From JAWVFM01 sp963823245 (GTDB lineage Bacteria > Actinomycetota > Thermoleophilia > Solirubrobacterales > 70-9): a stretch of 64,000 nt of DNA. Within the stretch, counting starts at the first letter, position 1; every line of letters begins with the position of its first letter. The notes below the pieces were generated by a model that saw nothing but the letters and a program-made list of their open reading frames with translations, searched no databases and was not told the origin of the DNA. A program made the translations under genes and the position numbers. Location: contig CAWGKQ010000010.1 of assembly GCA_963823245.1 (NCBI GenBank), forward strand, positions 372,001-436,000. Reading direction: 5' to 3'. Positions 48,357-57,733 of the stretch are shown piece by piece.

Positions 48357-49697
48357 TCTCGCTCCAGCTCGGCGACGCACTCGACGTGCGGCGTCTGCGG
48401 GAACATGTCAACCGGCCTCACGCGCCGGAGCCTATAGCCGGCCTCGGTGAGCTGAGCGGCGTTCGGGGCCAGCGTCGTCGGGTTGCACGAGACGTAGACG
48501 ATCCGCCTCGCCTCGCACTCGATCACGCGGCGGGTGATCTTCTTCGAGAGGCCGGCGCGGGGCGGATCGACGACGACCACGTCCGGCTTCCCCGCCTCCT
48601 CGATCAGCGGCCGGACGCCGAGCCGCGCGTCGGCAGCGCGGAAGCGGGCGTTCTCGATCCCGTTGCGCTCCGCGTTGCGCTCGGCGTCGGCGACGGCCTC
48701 GGGCACCGACTCGATGCCCCACACCTCGCCGGCCCGCTCCGCCAGCGCGAGGCCGATCGTCCCGACGCCGCAGTAGAGGTCGAACACGCGCTCGCGGCCG
48801 CTGAGCCCGCGCGTACTCGGCGACGGTCGCGTAGAGGAGGTCGGCCGTCTCGGTGTTGGTCTGCAGGAAAGCGGTCGCGGAGACCTCGACGTCGATGCCG
48901 CCCAGCTCGCTCGCGCAGGTACTCCTCACCGGTCGCGCCCGTGGGGCCGTCGGTGCCGCTGCCCGGCCCCTCGACGATGGTGTGGAGGTCGGTCGGAGGA
49001 CGCGGGATCTCCACGGGGGACGGTGACGAGGCGCGTCTGGATCTGGCCGGTGCGCCGCCCCTCGCGGACGACGAGGTTGCGGAGGGCCCCGCTGCGCGTG
49101 CGGGGGTCGTAGGGCTCGACACCGTGCCGGCGTGCCCACTCGACGACGTCTCCCCGGGCGGCGTCGGCTCGCTCGGACGCGAGGCGGCACCCGGCGGCGT
49201 CGACGATCTCGCTCCAGCTCCCGCGGCGGTGGAAGCCGAGGCGCGAGCTCGCTCTCGGCCTCGCCGAAGGAGTACTCGAGCTTGTTGCGGTAGCCCCACC
49301 GCTCGACCGCCGCGACGATGGGCTCCAGCTCGAAATCGTCGAGTCCGCCGAGTCGGCGAAGGGCCTCGTCGACCTGGCGCTGCTTCTCCGCCAGCTGCCG
49401 CTCGTACGGGAGCGCCTGCCAGGGCGCGCCGGGGCACGTCTCGCCGCCGTGCGTGCAGAGCTCCGGGATTCGCTGTGGGCTCGGGTCGAGCAGCTCGACG
49501 ACCGTCGCCTCGCCGAAGGCGCTGCGGCTCCGGTCGATCCGCGCGCGCACGCGGTCACCGGGAAGGGCGCCGGCGACGAAGACGACGTAGCCGTTGTGGC
49601 GGGCGACGCCGCGGCCCCCCTGCGCCAGGTCGTCGACCTGCAGGTCGAGCTCCTCGCCCCGCCTCGGTTTCGGGCTTCGTGTGGCGGCTTCGGGCAC
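48353..49697 (-). CDS. TrmA/RumA-family RNA (uracil-C5)-methyltransferase, frameshifted
   Basis: About 447 residues. An N-terminal TRAM domain (ELDLQVDDLAQGGRGVARHN) is followed by the Cys-containing CTHGGETCPGAPW region, RWGYRNKLEYSFGE, then in other frames LVVREGRRTGQIQTRLVTV and FLQTNTETADLLYATVAEY. The SAM motif is DLYCGVGTIGLALAERAG; DPPRAGLSKK and the nucleophile Cys in YVSCNPTTLAPN complete the active site. Shifts occur near 49235, 49020, 48910 and 48815. Methylates a uridine in rRNA or tRNA; target not determinable. Confidence 0.88.
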
Positions 49698-49714
49698 GCG
49701 AATACATTGGCAGG

Positions 49715-51201
49715 GTGAGCGCCATCGACCTGTCGAGCTACCGCGCCCGCGCCGAGGAGTTCTGCGCCGAGCTCAGCCTCGAGCACTACCTGCACCTGGC
49801 AGGACACAAGGCCGAGCTCGAGGTCGAGTCCATCTACGCCCGTCATGAGGACCTCTTCGCGACCTCGGCCGTCGAGGCCCTGCGCGAGGCGGCCAGCCGG
49901 TCGAGCGGGGAGGAGGCGAGGCGCCGCCGCTACCTCCTTCACTTCGCCTTCGACGGCATGATCGGAGCGCGGACTCGTCGAGAGCAGGAGGAGCTCGCCC
50001 GGATGGAGGCGACGCTCGAGGTGGAGCTCGAGGGGGAGACCATCGGGTACCGGCAGGTCGCCTCGGAGCTCGCCAACGAGCCCGATGGCGACCGGCGCGC
50101 CGCGCTCGCCGAGGTACGCGACGCGCTACTCGAGAAGCGGCTGAACCCGGTGCACCTGAGGATGCTCGAGGCGACGCGATCCTGCTGCGCCGAGCTCGGC
50201 TGGGCCGGTCCAGCGGAGGCATATGCCGAGCTTCGCGAGCTCGACTTCACCGCGCTGTCGAGCCGGACCGACCGCTTTCTCGAGCTGACCGGCGATCCCT
50301 ATCCGCGGGTGGCCGACCCGGAGCTCGAGCGCGCCGGCGTTCCCGACCTCGGGCGCCTCCGCAGGTCGGACCTGCCCCGGTTCTTCCGCGCCGCCCACCT
50401 CGACGGGCCGTTCGCCGCCGAGCGGATGGTGCCCTCGTTGACGGAGAGCCTCGCCGGGCTCGCGATCGACCTCGCGAAACAGCGAAACATCACGCTCGAC
50501 GCCGACAGGAGGCCGACCAAGTCGCCGCGCGCCTTCTGCTCCACTCCGCGCGTCCCCGACGAGGTCTATCTGGTGGTCGCGCCGGTCGGGGGGCGCGGCG
50601 ACTACGACGCGCTCTTCCACGAGGCCGGGCACGCCGAGCACTACGGGCACGTGGACGCCGGCGCTCGCCTTCGAGTACCGATACCTCGGTGACAACGCGG
50701 TGACGGAGTCGTTCGCCTTCCTGCTGGAGAGCCTCGTGGCGGAACCCGCGTGGCTCGCCGATCGGCTGGGCGCCGACGGGGAGGCCGCGGCCGCGCACGC
50801 CCGCGCGGCGAAGCTCGTGATGCTCCGCCGCTACTGCGCGAAGCTCGGTTACGAGGTCGAGCTCGGTGGCTCGGCCCCCGAGCTTGCGGCGATGCCCGAC
50901 CGCTACGCGGAGCTTCTGAGCGAAGCGATACGGGTGGAATGGCCGCGCTCGCACTGGCTCGACGACGTCGACGAGGGCTATCTACGTCGTGTGCTACCTG
51001 CGGGCGTGGGCCCTCGAGACCCATTGGCGCCGCGCGCTGCGCGAGCGCTTCGGCGAGCGCTGGTGGGAGTCGGGGGCCGCCGGCGGCTGGCTGCGGGAAC
51101 TATGGAGCCAGGGCCAGCGCATGCCGGCCGAGGAGCTCCTCGCCGAGACGACCGGCGAGGAGCTCGACTTCGGCGTACTCGCCGACGAGCTCAGCGGCTG
51201 A
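49715..51201 (+). CDS. Zinc metallopeptidase with HEAGH motif (M3-like), frameshifted
   Basis: About 495 residues, largely helical, with no signal peptide. The zinc motif is DALFHEAGHAEHYGH (HExxH near 50620-50640), followed in the next frame by NAVTESFAFLLESLV, where Glu is the probable third ligand. The C-terminal helical bundle contains AWALETHWRRALRERFGERW. Shifts near 50668 and 50985. The fold and spacing resemble M3 oligopeptidases, but the sequence is distant. The GTG start has TACATT 6 nt upstream and diverges from the RNA methyltransferase. Confidence 0.75.
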
Positions 51202-51219
51202 CGACGGCGCTGCGCGGCG

Positions 51220-51883
51220 CTACTTCGCGAGCCGCCGCTCGATCTCGTCGAGGATGCCCTTGCGCGCCTTGCCGCGCTTCTCCCGCGTCCGCACCTTGCG
51301 CAGGTCGGCCTTGTTCAGGTCCGTAAGCCGCTTCTTGATCTGCGGCGCGGTGAGCTGGTCGTAGGCGGCGATCGGCCACGGGCCGCTCGCGCCGGCACGG
51401 CGACGCAGGCGGTCCGCTTGGGCGAGCGGCTGGTCGGCGGCGTCGCGGGCAGCTCGGCTGGCACGCCCGGCGGCCTTCTCGACCTGGCGGCGAGCGGGGG
51501 CCGTCCTGGAGTCGAAGTCCTTGCGGGCCTGGTCGAGCATCTTCTCGAGGTCGCGCAGGAGGTCGTCCGTGTACTTGCGGCTGCGGGAGACGAGGTTCTG
51601 CACCAGCTCGTTCGCGTCATCCCGGGTCATCCGGCCGCGCTTGACCGAGTCGTCGACGACCTCCTGGATGCGCTCGCGCGAAAGGGTGACGCTGCGCTCC
51701 AGCGAGTCGCGGAACGCCTGCACGCTCTTGTCGGCGCGGGTCGAAGCGCTGCTGCTGCGCGCGGTCGACTTCCGGGCGGTTGACTTGCGCGCACTGCTCG
51801 ACTTGGTTCGCGACTTTGCCGCTGTCGAGCGCTTCGCGCCCGACCCGTGCGCTCGTCGACCTCGTTCGTCTCGGTTGCGTCAT
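51220..51883 (-). CDS. Phasin/histone H1-like protein with C-terminal HeH-like domain, frameshifted at N-terminus
   Basis: The core QAFRDSLERSVTLSRERIQE and VVDDSVKRGRMTRDDANELV plus a long coiled coil (DLLRDLEKMLDQARKDFDSR) resembles phasin-like proteins. The C-terminal YDQLTAPQIKKRLTDLNKAD forms a small helix-extension-helix-like domain. Upstream in the same frame is a Lys/Ser/Thr/Ala-rich tract with the repeats KSTARKSTAR, as in histone H1-like tails. The probable start is ATG 51883 (MTQPRRTRSTS) with one indel near 51840; GTG 51723 is the first start in the uninterrupted frame. It could bind polyhydroxyalkanoate granules or DNA. Confidence 0.62.
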
Positions 51884-51927
51884 CAGCTCTTCCCTTCGTT
51901 GCCCATTGCCCGCCCGGTCCCGCCTAT

Positions 51928-52726
51928 CTAACCATCCCTGCCGCGAAGTCGCACAGCCACCGGGGCGTGATCGGAAAGGCGCACTCGCAGACCGTCCTCG
52001 TGAACCTCCCTTGCATCGGTCCGGCCATGCGGACGGCGCATCGGCGACGTCGAGGCCGCGAACGAGGAGGTGGTCGATCGAGTCGGGGGCCGCGGGGCGC
52101 CTCAGCCCGTGGCGACGCTCGAGCTCGTCGAACACGGCGGAGTCGGCGGGGCGGAGGTTGAGGTCGCCCCCGAAGAGAAGCGGCGAGCCCCGCGTCCACT
52201 CAACGGCCCGCTCGGCGGCGCGAAGCACCTCGGGCTCCGCGAGCTCGTCCGGTCCGCTCGCGTGCAGGTTCGCGACACAGACTCCGGACGCGAGGCGGGT
52301 GAGCGCCATCGCCCTGCGCTCGGGACGCCGGCGCAGGGTCAGCGACTCACGGTCGACGATGTTCGCTCCGCGCACGAGCGTGAGGTTCGAGCCGCCCTCC
52401 CAGGACGCGATGAGGTCGGGATTCCAGGTCGCGATCGCCGAGGTGAGGGGCAGCAGCCAGTTGCGCGAGGTGAGAACGCGGTGCGCCGCCGCGCGACACG
52501 CGTCCGAGAATGGACGAGCCCAGCGCGGCGGGCATTCCTGAAGCAGCGCGACGTCCCAGTCGGCGCCGGCGAGGAGCTCGGCGAACTCGGCCCGCAGGTC
52601 GTGGTTCACCTGGATGTGGGTGGCGTCGCGCTCTGGGCGGCGCGTGAGCCGGGAGCGCCACGTGAAGAGCACCGGGTTCGGCGGGAAGTCGCGGCCGTGA
52701 AAGAGGTTCCATGTCAGCGCTCGCAC
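51928..52726 (-). CDS. Endonuclease/exonuclease/phosphatase-family protein, frameshifted
   Basis: About 265 residues, DNase I-like fold. N-terminal VRALTWNLFHGRDFPP holds the conserved Asn, WDVALLQECPPRW the metal-binding Glu, VCVANLHASG, LLFGGDLNLRPADS the Asp/Asn pair, SIDHLLVRG the Asp, and after a shift near 52040 GLRVRLSDHAPVAVRLRG provides the catalytic SDH. No signal peptide. It diverges from argF with only 9 nt between start codons. Substrate may be DNA, a phosphoinositide or another phosphodiester. Confidence 0.82.
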
Positions 52727-52735
52727 GCGCCTATC

Positions 52736-53626
52736 ATGCCCCGCTTGACGCGGCACCTCATCACCGGCGAGGAGCTATCGAGGGACGAGCTCACGGCCGT
52801 GCTCGACCGGGCGATCGAGCTCAAGGCGAAGCGCGGAGCTGCCGACGCGCCGCGCCCGCTCGAAGGACGCTCGGTGGCGCTTCTGTTCGAGAAGCCATCG
52901 ACCCGAACCCGGGTCTCCTTCGACGTCGGCGTCAGCGAGCTCGGCGCGCACCCGGTCGTTCTGCGAAGCGACGAGCTGCAGCTCTCCCGCGGCGAGTCGA
53001 TCGGCGACACGGCGCGGATCCTTTCGCTCTACCTCGATGCCCTCGTCATCCGGTCCGGCTCGGACGACACGGTCGCCGGGCTCGCCGAGGCCGACGAGCT
53101 CCCCGTGATCAACGGCCTCACCCCTCGGCACCATCCCTGTCAGGCGCTCGCCGACCTGATGACCCTGCGAGAGCGGTTCGGCGAGCTCCAGGGATTGAAG
53201 CTCGCGTACGTCGGCGACGGCAACAACGTCGCCAGGTCCCTGTGCGTGCTGGGCGGGATCGTGGGGGTCGAGGTCCGGGTCGCCACGCCCGAGGGCTACA
53301 AGCTCGAGCCCGAGCTCGCGGCGCTCGATACGGGCGACCCGGCTGAGGCCGCGGCCGGCGCCGACGCCGTCTACACGGACGTCTGGGTGAGCATGGGCGA
53401 CGAGGCGCAGGCCGACGCGCGGCGCGCAGCGCTCGCGCCCTATCAGGTGAACGCCGAGCTGCTCGCCGGCGCGGCGGACCGCGCGATCGTCCTCCACTGC
53501 CTCCCGGCACACCCGGGCGAGGAGATCAGCGAGGAGATGCTCTACGGCGAGCGCTCCGCGGTCTGGGACGAGGCGGAGAATCGCCTCCACGCCCAGAAGG
53601 CGCTGCTGGAGCTACTGGTCAGCTGA
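52736..53626 (+). CDS. argF: Ornithine carbamoyltransferase
   Basis: 296 residues, intact. Carbamoyl-phosphate loop LFEKPSTRTRVSFDVG, GLTPRHHPCQALADLMT (HPCQ), VGDGNNVARSL, VYTDVWVSMGDE and ornithine-binding HCLPAHPGEEI. It makes citrulline for arginine synthesis. ATG 52736 overlaps a TATCAT box; TTG 52745 (TRHLITGEEL), 7 nt after that box, is an alternative start. No other arg gene is adjacent in the window. Confidence 0.94.
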   Translation: MPRLTRHLITGEELSRDELTAVLDRAIELKAKRGAADAPRPLEGRSVALLFEKPSTRTRVSFDVGVSELGAHPVVLRSDELQLSRGESIGDTARILSLYLDALVIRSGSDDTVAGLAEADELPVINGLTPRHHPCQALADLMTLRERFGELQGLKLAYVGDGNNVARSLCVLGGIVGVEVRVATPEGYKLEPELAALDTGDPAEAAAGADAVYTDVWVSMGDEAQADARRAALAPYQVNAELLAGAADRAIVLHCLPAHPGEEISEEMLYGERSAVWDEAENRLHAQKALLELLVS

Positions 53627-53654
53627 AAGGCGACAGTCGTCCTGGTTTGACCTC

Positions 53655-53677
53655 GTCCTGCCGGGACAGATCAGGAC
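53655..53677. terminator. Weak hairpin and direct repeat after argF
   Basis: GTCCTG...CAGGAC forms a short stem, and CTGCCGGGAC occurs twice (53658-53667 and 53677-53686). There is no U-tract. It may terminate argF transcription ahead of the tRNA gene. Confidence 0.25.
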
Positions 53678-53721
53678 TGCCGGGACTCCCCTCCCTCGCT
53701 GCCTAGACTCTGCCGTGCCGC

Positions 53722-53794
53722 GGCCCCGTGGTGTAAGGGTCAGCACGCTGCCCTTTCAAGGCAGAAGAGCCGGGTTCGAATCCCGCCGGGGCTA
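53722..53794 (+). tRNA. tRNA-Glu (UUC)
   Basis: Cloverleaf readable by eye: acceptor GGCCCCG/CGGGGCT (outer G-U pair), anticodon arm CTGCC-CTTTCAA-GGCAG with anticodon TTC, T-arm around GGTTCGAATCC, discriminator A at 53794. CCA is not encoded. lgt begins 8 nt downstream, so the tRNA and lgt may share a transcript. Confidence 0.92.
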
Positions 53795-53802
53795 TCTCAC
53801 CG

Positions 53803-54558
53803 GTGCAGCCCACCATCCACATCGGTCCGCTCACCCTCCAGACCTTCGGGATCTGCTTCGCGATTGCGTTCATCGCCGCGGGGGCGGTGCTCGGCCGGCG
53901 GCTGAAGGAGATCGGGAAGCCCGCGGAGTGGGCCTACGAGGCGATCCTCTTCGCGCTCGTGGGCGGGCTCGTCGGCTCCCGGCTCTACTTCGTCGTCGAG
54001 AACTACGACGAGGTCAAGCACGATCTGCTCGGCAACCTCTTCTCGGGGTCGGGACTCGTCTGGTACGGCGGCGCGATCGGGGGCGCGATCGCGGTCGGCA
54101 TCTGGGCCTACCGGCGCCGGCTGTTCAACCTCACGCTGCTCGACATCTGCGCCGTGCCACTCGCCGTCGGCTACGCGCTCGGCCGGATCGGCTGCCAGGT
54201 GTCCGGCGACGGCGACTATGGGAGGAGCTGGGACGGCCCGTGGGCGATGGCCTATCCGAACGGCACCGTGCCCACCCACCACACGGTCCACCCGACACCG
54301 ATCTACGAGACGCTGGCGATGGGACTCATCGCTTACGCGCTGTGGCGGCTCCGCGACCGCTTTCGCCCCGGGATCCTGTTCGCCCTCTACCTGATCCTCT
54401 CCGGCCTCGAGCGACTGCTGGTCGAGTTCCTACGTCGGAACACCGCGGACGTCCTCGGCGTCACCCAGCCGCAGGCGTTGAGCATCGTGGCGATCGTCGC
54501 CGGCGTCGTCTGGATCGCCGTCGCCCACCGACGCGGGCCGCTCGCGCGAACCGCCTGA
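53803..54558 (+). CDS. lgt: Prolipoprotein diacylglyceryl transferase
   Basis: 251-residue integral membrane enzyme that attaches diacylglycerol to the lipobox Cys of lipoproteins. It has about seven hydrophobic segments; GGLVGSRLYFVVENYDE, SGLVWYGGAIGGAIAV and the Lgt signature GYALGRIGCQVSGDGDYG are present, plus HPTPIYETLAMGL. Several lipoproteins in this window (4916, ~8300) are candidate substrates. The GTG start lies just after tRNA-Glu. Confidence 0.93.
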   Translation: MQPTIHIGPLTLQTFGICFAIAFIAAGAVLGRRLKEIGKPAEWAYEAILFALVGGLVGSRLYFVVENYDEVKHDLLGNLFSGSGLVWYGGAIGGAIAVGIWAYRRRLFNLTLLDICAVPLAVGYALGRIGCQVSGDGDYGRSWDGPWAMAYPNGTVPTHHTVHPTPIYETLAMGLIAYALWRLRDRFRPGILFALYLILSGLERLLVEFLRRNTADVLGVTQPQALSIVAIVAGVVWIAVAHRRGPLARTA

Positions 54559-54561
54559 GGC

Positions 54562-55318
54562 TCAGACCGACCGCAGGAGCCCGCCGTCGAGCGGGATCTG
54601 CGCGCCGGTGAGGTAGCCGGCGCGCTCCGAGCAGAGGAACGCGACGAGGTCGCCGTACTCCTCGGGCGTTCCGAGGCGTCCCGCGGGCACGTCCTGAGCG
54701 GCGCCGCGCTCCATCTCCTCCCAGCTCCCCCAGTTCGAGGCGAGCCGCTCGGTCGCGAACCGACCCGTCAGCACCGTGTTGACCGTGACGCCGTCGCCCG
54801 CGACCTCGCGCGAGAGGGTCTTGAGGAACCCGACGGCGGCCTGCCGCAGCGAGTTCGAGAGGTTGAGGCTCGGGATCGGCTCGCGGGTGGACGACGAGCC
54901 GACGTTGACGATCCGACCAAACCCGCGCTCGCGCATCGCGGGGAGCGCCTCCTCGATCAGGACACGGGGCGCGAGCACCAGCGAGCGAAACGCGGCCTCC
55001 CACTCCTCGAGCGAGTTGTCGAGCGCGCCGCCCTTCGGCGGACCGCCGGTGTTGAGCACGAGGATCGTGGCCGGCTCGCCGAACCGCTCGGCGACCTCCG
55101 CCGGGCAGCTCGCGCACCCGGTCGAGGTCTGACGTGTCGGCCTCGAAGGCGGCCATCTCGCCGTCGATCGACTCCGCCGCCTCGGTGATCGCGTCCCGAG
55201 ACCGGCTCGCCATCGCGACCCGCGCGCCCTCGCGAGCCAGCGCCTCCGCGATGCCGCGTCCGATCCCCTTGCTCGACGCCATCACCAGCGCCACCCTGCC
55301 GTCGATCCCGAGGTCCAC
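54562..55318 (-). CDS. SDR-family protein with non-canonical active site, frameshifted
   Basis: About 252 residues. The glycine motif reads ALVMASSKGIGRGIAEAL, and LNTGGPPKGG replaces the NAG motif. The segment after Ser (VNVGSSSTREPIPSLNLSNS) lacks the usual YxxxK: Asn/Ser and Arg take these places (NLSNSLRQA). DGVTVNTVLTGRFATERL and PAGRLGTPEEYGDLVAFLCS are typical of 3-oxoacyl-ACP-reductase-like members. One shift near 55095. GTG 55318 has TACGTT 6 nt upstream, mirrored by the divergent catalase-like gene. Confidence 0.8.
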
Positions 55319-55324
55319 GAATGC

Positions 55325-55364
55325 AACGTACCGGAGCCGATCGGCGGGGTCGATCAGGTACGTT
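55325..55364. promoter_or_regulatory. Symmetric divergent promoter pair (SDR / catalase-like)
   Basis: Both strands carry GGTACGTT: TACGTT at 55330-55325 on the minus strand, 6 nt before the GTG of the SDR, and TACGTT at 55359-55364 on the plus strand, 6 nt before the GTG of the catalase-like gene. Identical boxes and spacing suggest co-regulated leaderless transcripts. Confidence 0.5.
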
Positions 55365-55370
55365 CCAGGC

Positions 55371-56327
55371 GTGCCGAAAGCGCCGCCCAAGCCGGAGGAG
55401 CACGACCAGCTCTCGAAGGACCTGGTGGCGGCCGCGACAGCGATCTACGGCGCCCACGAAGGCCGCCGCGCCCTCCACGCGAAGGGCATCTGGTGCGAGG
55501 GCACGTTCACGGCCACCGACGAGGCCGGCCGGCTCTCCCGCGCCGCCCATTTCAGCGGCGACGCGGTGCCGGCGCTCGTCCGCTTCTCGAACGGCAGCGG
55601 CAACCCCGACTCCAACGACGCGAGCCGGGAGGCGCGCGGCCTGGCGGTCAAGCTCCGCCCCGACGGCGGTGACGAAACGGACATGCTGGCGACGACCGCC
55701 CGCGCCTTCTCAACCCGCACGCCCGAGGAGTTCCTCGAGCTCTTGGAGCTGCGCAGGCCCGATCCCGAGACGGGCCAGCCGGACATGGAGAAGCTCGGCG
55801 CCTGGCTCGGCGAGCACCCCGAGGCCCAGCCCTCGATCGCCTCGACGATGGGCATCGAGCCGCCGGCGAGCTTCGCCCGGGTCCACTACTACTCGCCGCA
55901 CACCTTCAAGCTTCTCGACGCCGACGATGGGGCGACCTGGATCCGCTTTCGCTGGCGGACCGAGGACGGCGAGGAGGAGCGGATCGCCGACGACGACGCC
56001 CGCGCCAAGGGACGCGACTACCTCTTCGACGAGCTTCGCGAGCGCCTCGCGAAGGGCTCCATCCGCTTCACCCTCCTCATCCAGCTTCACCCCGACGGCG
56101 GGTCGCTCGTCGATCCGAGCGAGGTCTGGCCGGACGACTCCGGCCTCGTGGAGGCCGGGACGCTCGAGATCACCGACGTCGTCGATGACCCCGAGGGCGA
56201 CGGCCACATCGAGGTATTCGACCCGCTCCGGCTGGGCGACGGCGTCGAGCCGTCGGACGACCCGGTCCTCCACGCGCGGCGGACGTCGTATTCGGTCTCC
56301 GCCTATCGGCGCTTGGGCGAGGGCTAA
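55371..56327 (+). CDS. Catalase-family haem protein (SrpA-like)
   Basis: 318 residues, shorter than classical catalases (about 480), as in SrpA/KatA-related proteins. RALHAKGIWCEGTFTAT carries the distal His; VRFSNGSGNPDSNDASREAR and GLAVKLRPDG follow; the proximal haem-Tyr motif is RRTSYSVSAYRRLGEG near the C-terminus. It probably decomposes organic or hydrogen peroxide. Intact from GTG 55371; the antiporter gene follows 11 nt later. Confidence 0.87.
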   Translation: MPKAPPKPEEHDQLSKDLVAAATAIYGAHEGRRALHAKGIWCEGTFTATDEAGRLSRAAHFSGDAVPALVRFSNGSGNPDSNDASREARGLAVKLRPDGGDETDMLATTARAFSTRTPEEFLELLELRRPDPETGQPDMEKLGAWLGEHPEAQPSIASTMGIEPPASFARVHYYSPHTFKLLDADDGATWIRFRWRTEDGEEERIADDDARAKGRDYLFDELRERLAKGSIRFTLLIQLHPDGGSLVDPSEVWPDDSGLVEAGTLEITDVVDDPEGDGHIEVFDPLRLGDGVEPSDDPVLHARRTSYSVSAYRRLGEG

Positions 56328-56338
56328 GTCCCCCGCCC

Positions 56339-57520
56339 TTGATCGACGCAACCTCGTTCCTCGTCATCGTCGCGACCGCCGCCGTGGCGGGCATCGTGGC
56401 GACGGCGCTCGAGCCGCGCTTCGCAATCCCTGTCGTGGTGCTCGAGCTCCTGTTCGGGATCATCATCGGTCCGGAGATCGCCGATCTCGCCAAGGTCGAT
56501 CCGTTCTCGACCTTCTTCGGGAACCTCGGCCTGGGGATGCTGTTCTTCTTCGCGGGCTACGAGATCGACTTCGAGCGCATCAAGGGGAGCCCCCTCGTGC
56601 GAGGGCGGCGCGGGCTGGGCGCTCTCCCTCGCTCTGGCTTACGGGATCGCAGGCCTCCTGTCGGCGGGCAACGTCATCGTCTCCGACCTCTACACGGGCT
56701 CGGCGATCGCGACGACCGCGATCGGGACGCTGATCCCGATTCTCCGCGACGCGGGCGAGACCAAGACCCGTTTCGGGACGTACCTGCTCGCGGCCGGCGC
56801 CGTCGGCGAGTTCGGCCCGATCCTCATCGTCACGCTGCTGCTCTCCACGACGCACCCGCTCCACGAGGCCGTGGTCCTCGTGGCGTTCGTCGCCGCCGCG
56901 GTGCTGCTCGGCGTCTTCTCGGTGCGCTCGGCCTATCGCGGGTGGCCTGCGCTCGAGCGCACGTTCGAGTCGTCGAGCCAGCTCGCCGTCCGGCTGGCCG
57001 TCGTGCTCATCTTCGGCCTCGTGGCTCTCGCCTCGCAGCTCGGCCTCGACCTGCTCCTCGGGGGCTTCGTCGCCGGGATGATCACCCGGGTGGCGCTGCG
57101 GGGCCACGAGCTCGCGATCTTCGAGTCGAAGCTGAACGCCGTCGGCTACGGCTTCCTGATCCCGTTCTTCTTCGTCACCAGCGGGATGGCGTTCAACCTC
57201 GACGTCCTCGTCAACGACCCGACCGCGCTTCTGAAGCTCCCGCTGTTCGCCGTTCTGTTCCTGGTCGTCCGCGGCGTCCCGGCGCTCGCGCTCTACCGCG
57301 ACAAGTTCGACCTTCGCGACCGCGCCGCCCTCGGTGTGCTCTGCGCCACGGAGTTGCCACTGGTCGTCGCGATCACCACGCTCGCTCTGAGCCTCAACGA
57401 GATGCGGCCCTCGACCGCGTCGGCGCTCGTCGGCGCCGCGATCATCTCGACGCTCGTCTACCCGCTGATCGGCCTGCGCCTGCGGCGCGACCGGATCGTC
57501 CCGGACGAAAGCTGGCCTAG
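56339..57520 (+). CDS. Cation/proton antiporter (CPA2 family), frameshifted
   Basis: About 393 residues, around twelve membrane segments. N-terminal VVVLELLFGIIIGPEIADLA and LGLGMLFFFAGYEIDFERI, then after a shift near 56605 TGSAIATTAIGTLIPILRDAG, LAAGAVGEFGPILIVTLL, LGLDLLLGGFVAGMITR and FLIPFFFVTSGMAFNL, the Na+/H+ exchanger core. A TTG start follows the catalase-like gene. The stop at 57520 is read in the first frame, so a second small indel near 57500 is likely; the other frame would run into the tRNA. Confidence 0.83.
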   Translation: MIDATSFLVIVATAAVAGIVATALEPRFAIPVVVLELLFGIIIGPEIADLAKVDPFSTFFGNLGLGMLFFFAGYEIDFERIKGSPLVRGRRGLGALPRSGLRDRRPPVGGQRHRLRPLHGLGDRDDRDRDADPDSPRRGRDQDPFRDVPARGRRRRRVRPDPHRHAAALHDAPAPRGRGPRGVRRRRGAARRLLGALGLSRVACARAHVRVVEPARRPAGRRAHLRPRGSRLAARPRPAPRGLRRRDDHPGGAAGPRARDLRVEAERRRLRLPDPVLLRHQRDGVQPRRPRQRPDRASEAPAVRRSVPGRPRRPGARALPRQVRPSRPRRPRCALRHGVATGRRDHHARSEPQRDAALDRVGARRRRDHLDARLPADRPAPAARPDRPGRKLA

Positions 57521-57551
57521 GCGCGCCCGGGCCCGCCATAATTTCGCGCCC

Positions 57552-57624
57552 GGGCGGTTAGCTCAGTTGGGAGAGCGCCTGCCTTACAAGCAGGAGGTCG
57601 GCGGTTCGAGCCCGCCACCGCCCA
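57552..57624 (+). tRNA. tRNA-Val (UAC)
   Basis: Perfect 7-bp acceptor GGGCGGT/ACCGCCC, D-arm TAGCTCAGTTGGGAGAGC, anticodon arm CCTGC-CTTACAA-GCAGG with anticodon TAC, T-arm GGCGGTTCGAGCCCGCC, discriminator A at 57624. CCA is not encoded. Confidence 0.95.
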
Positions 57625-57733
57625 TCGGGCTAATGTCGAACCGCGGAGTATCGCTGCGAGCGCGCCGGGAGGCATGAATTGCGCGTTCGGCGCGAAGCCT
57701 CTAAGGTGTCTCCTCGGCGGGTTTCCGCTGCAA

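Noticed and set aside
53627..53721. Strong promoter for tRNA-Glu/lgt
   Set aside because: TTGACC at 53647 and TAGACT at 53704 are about 50 nt apart, too far to pair; no convincing promoter was found.
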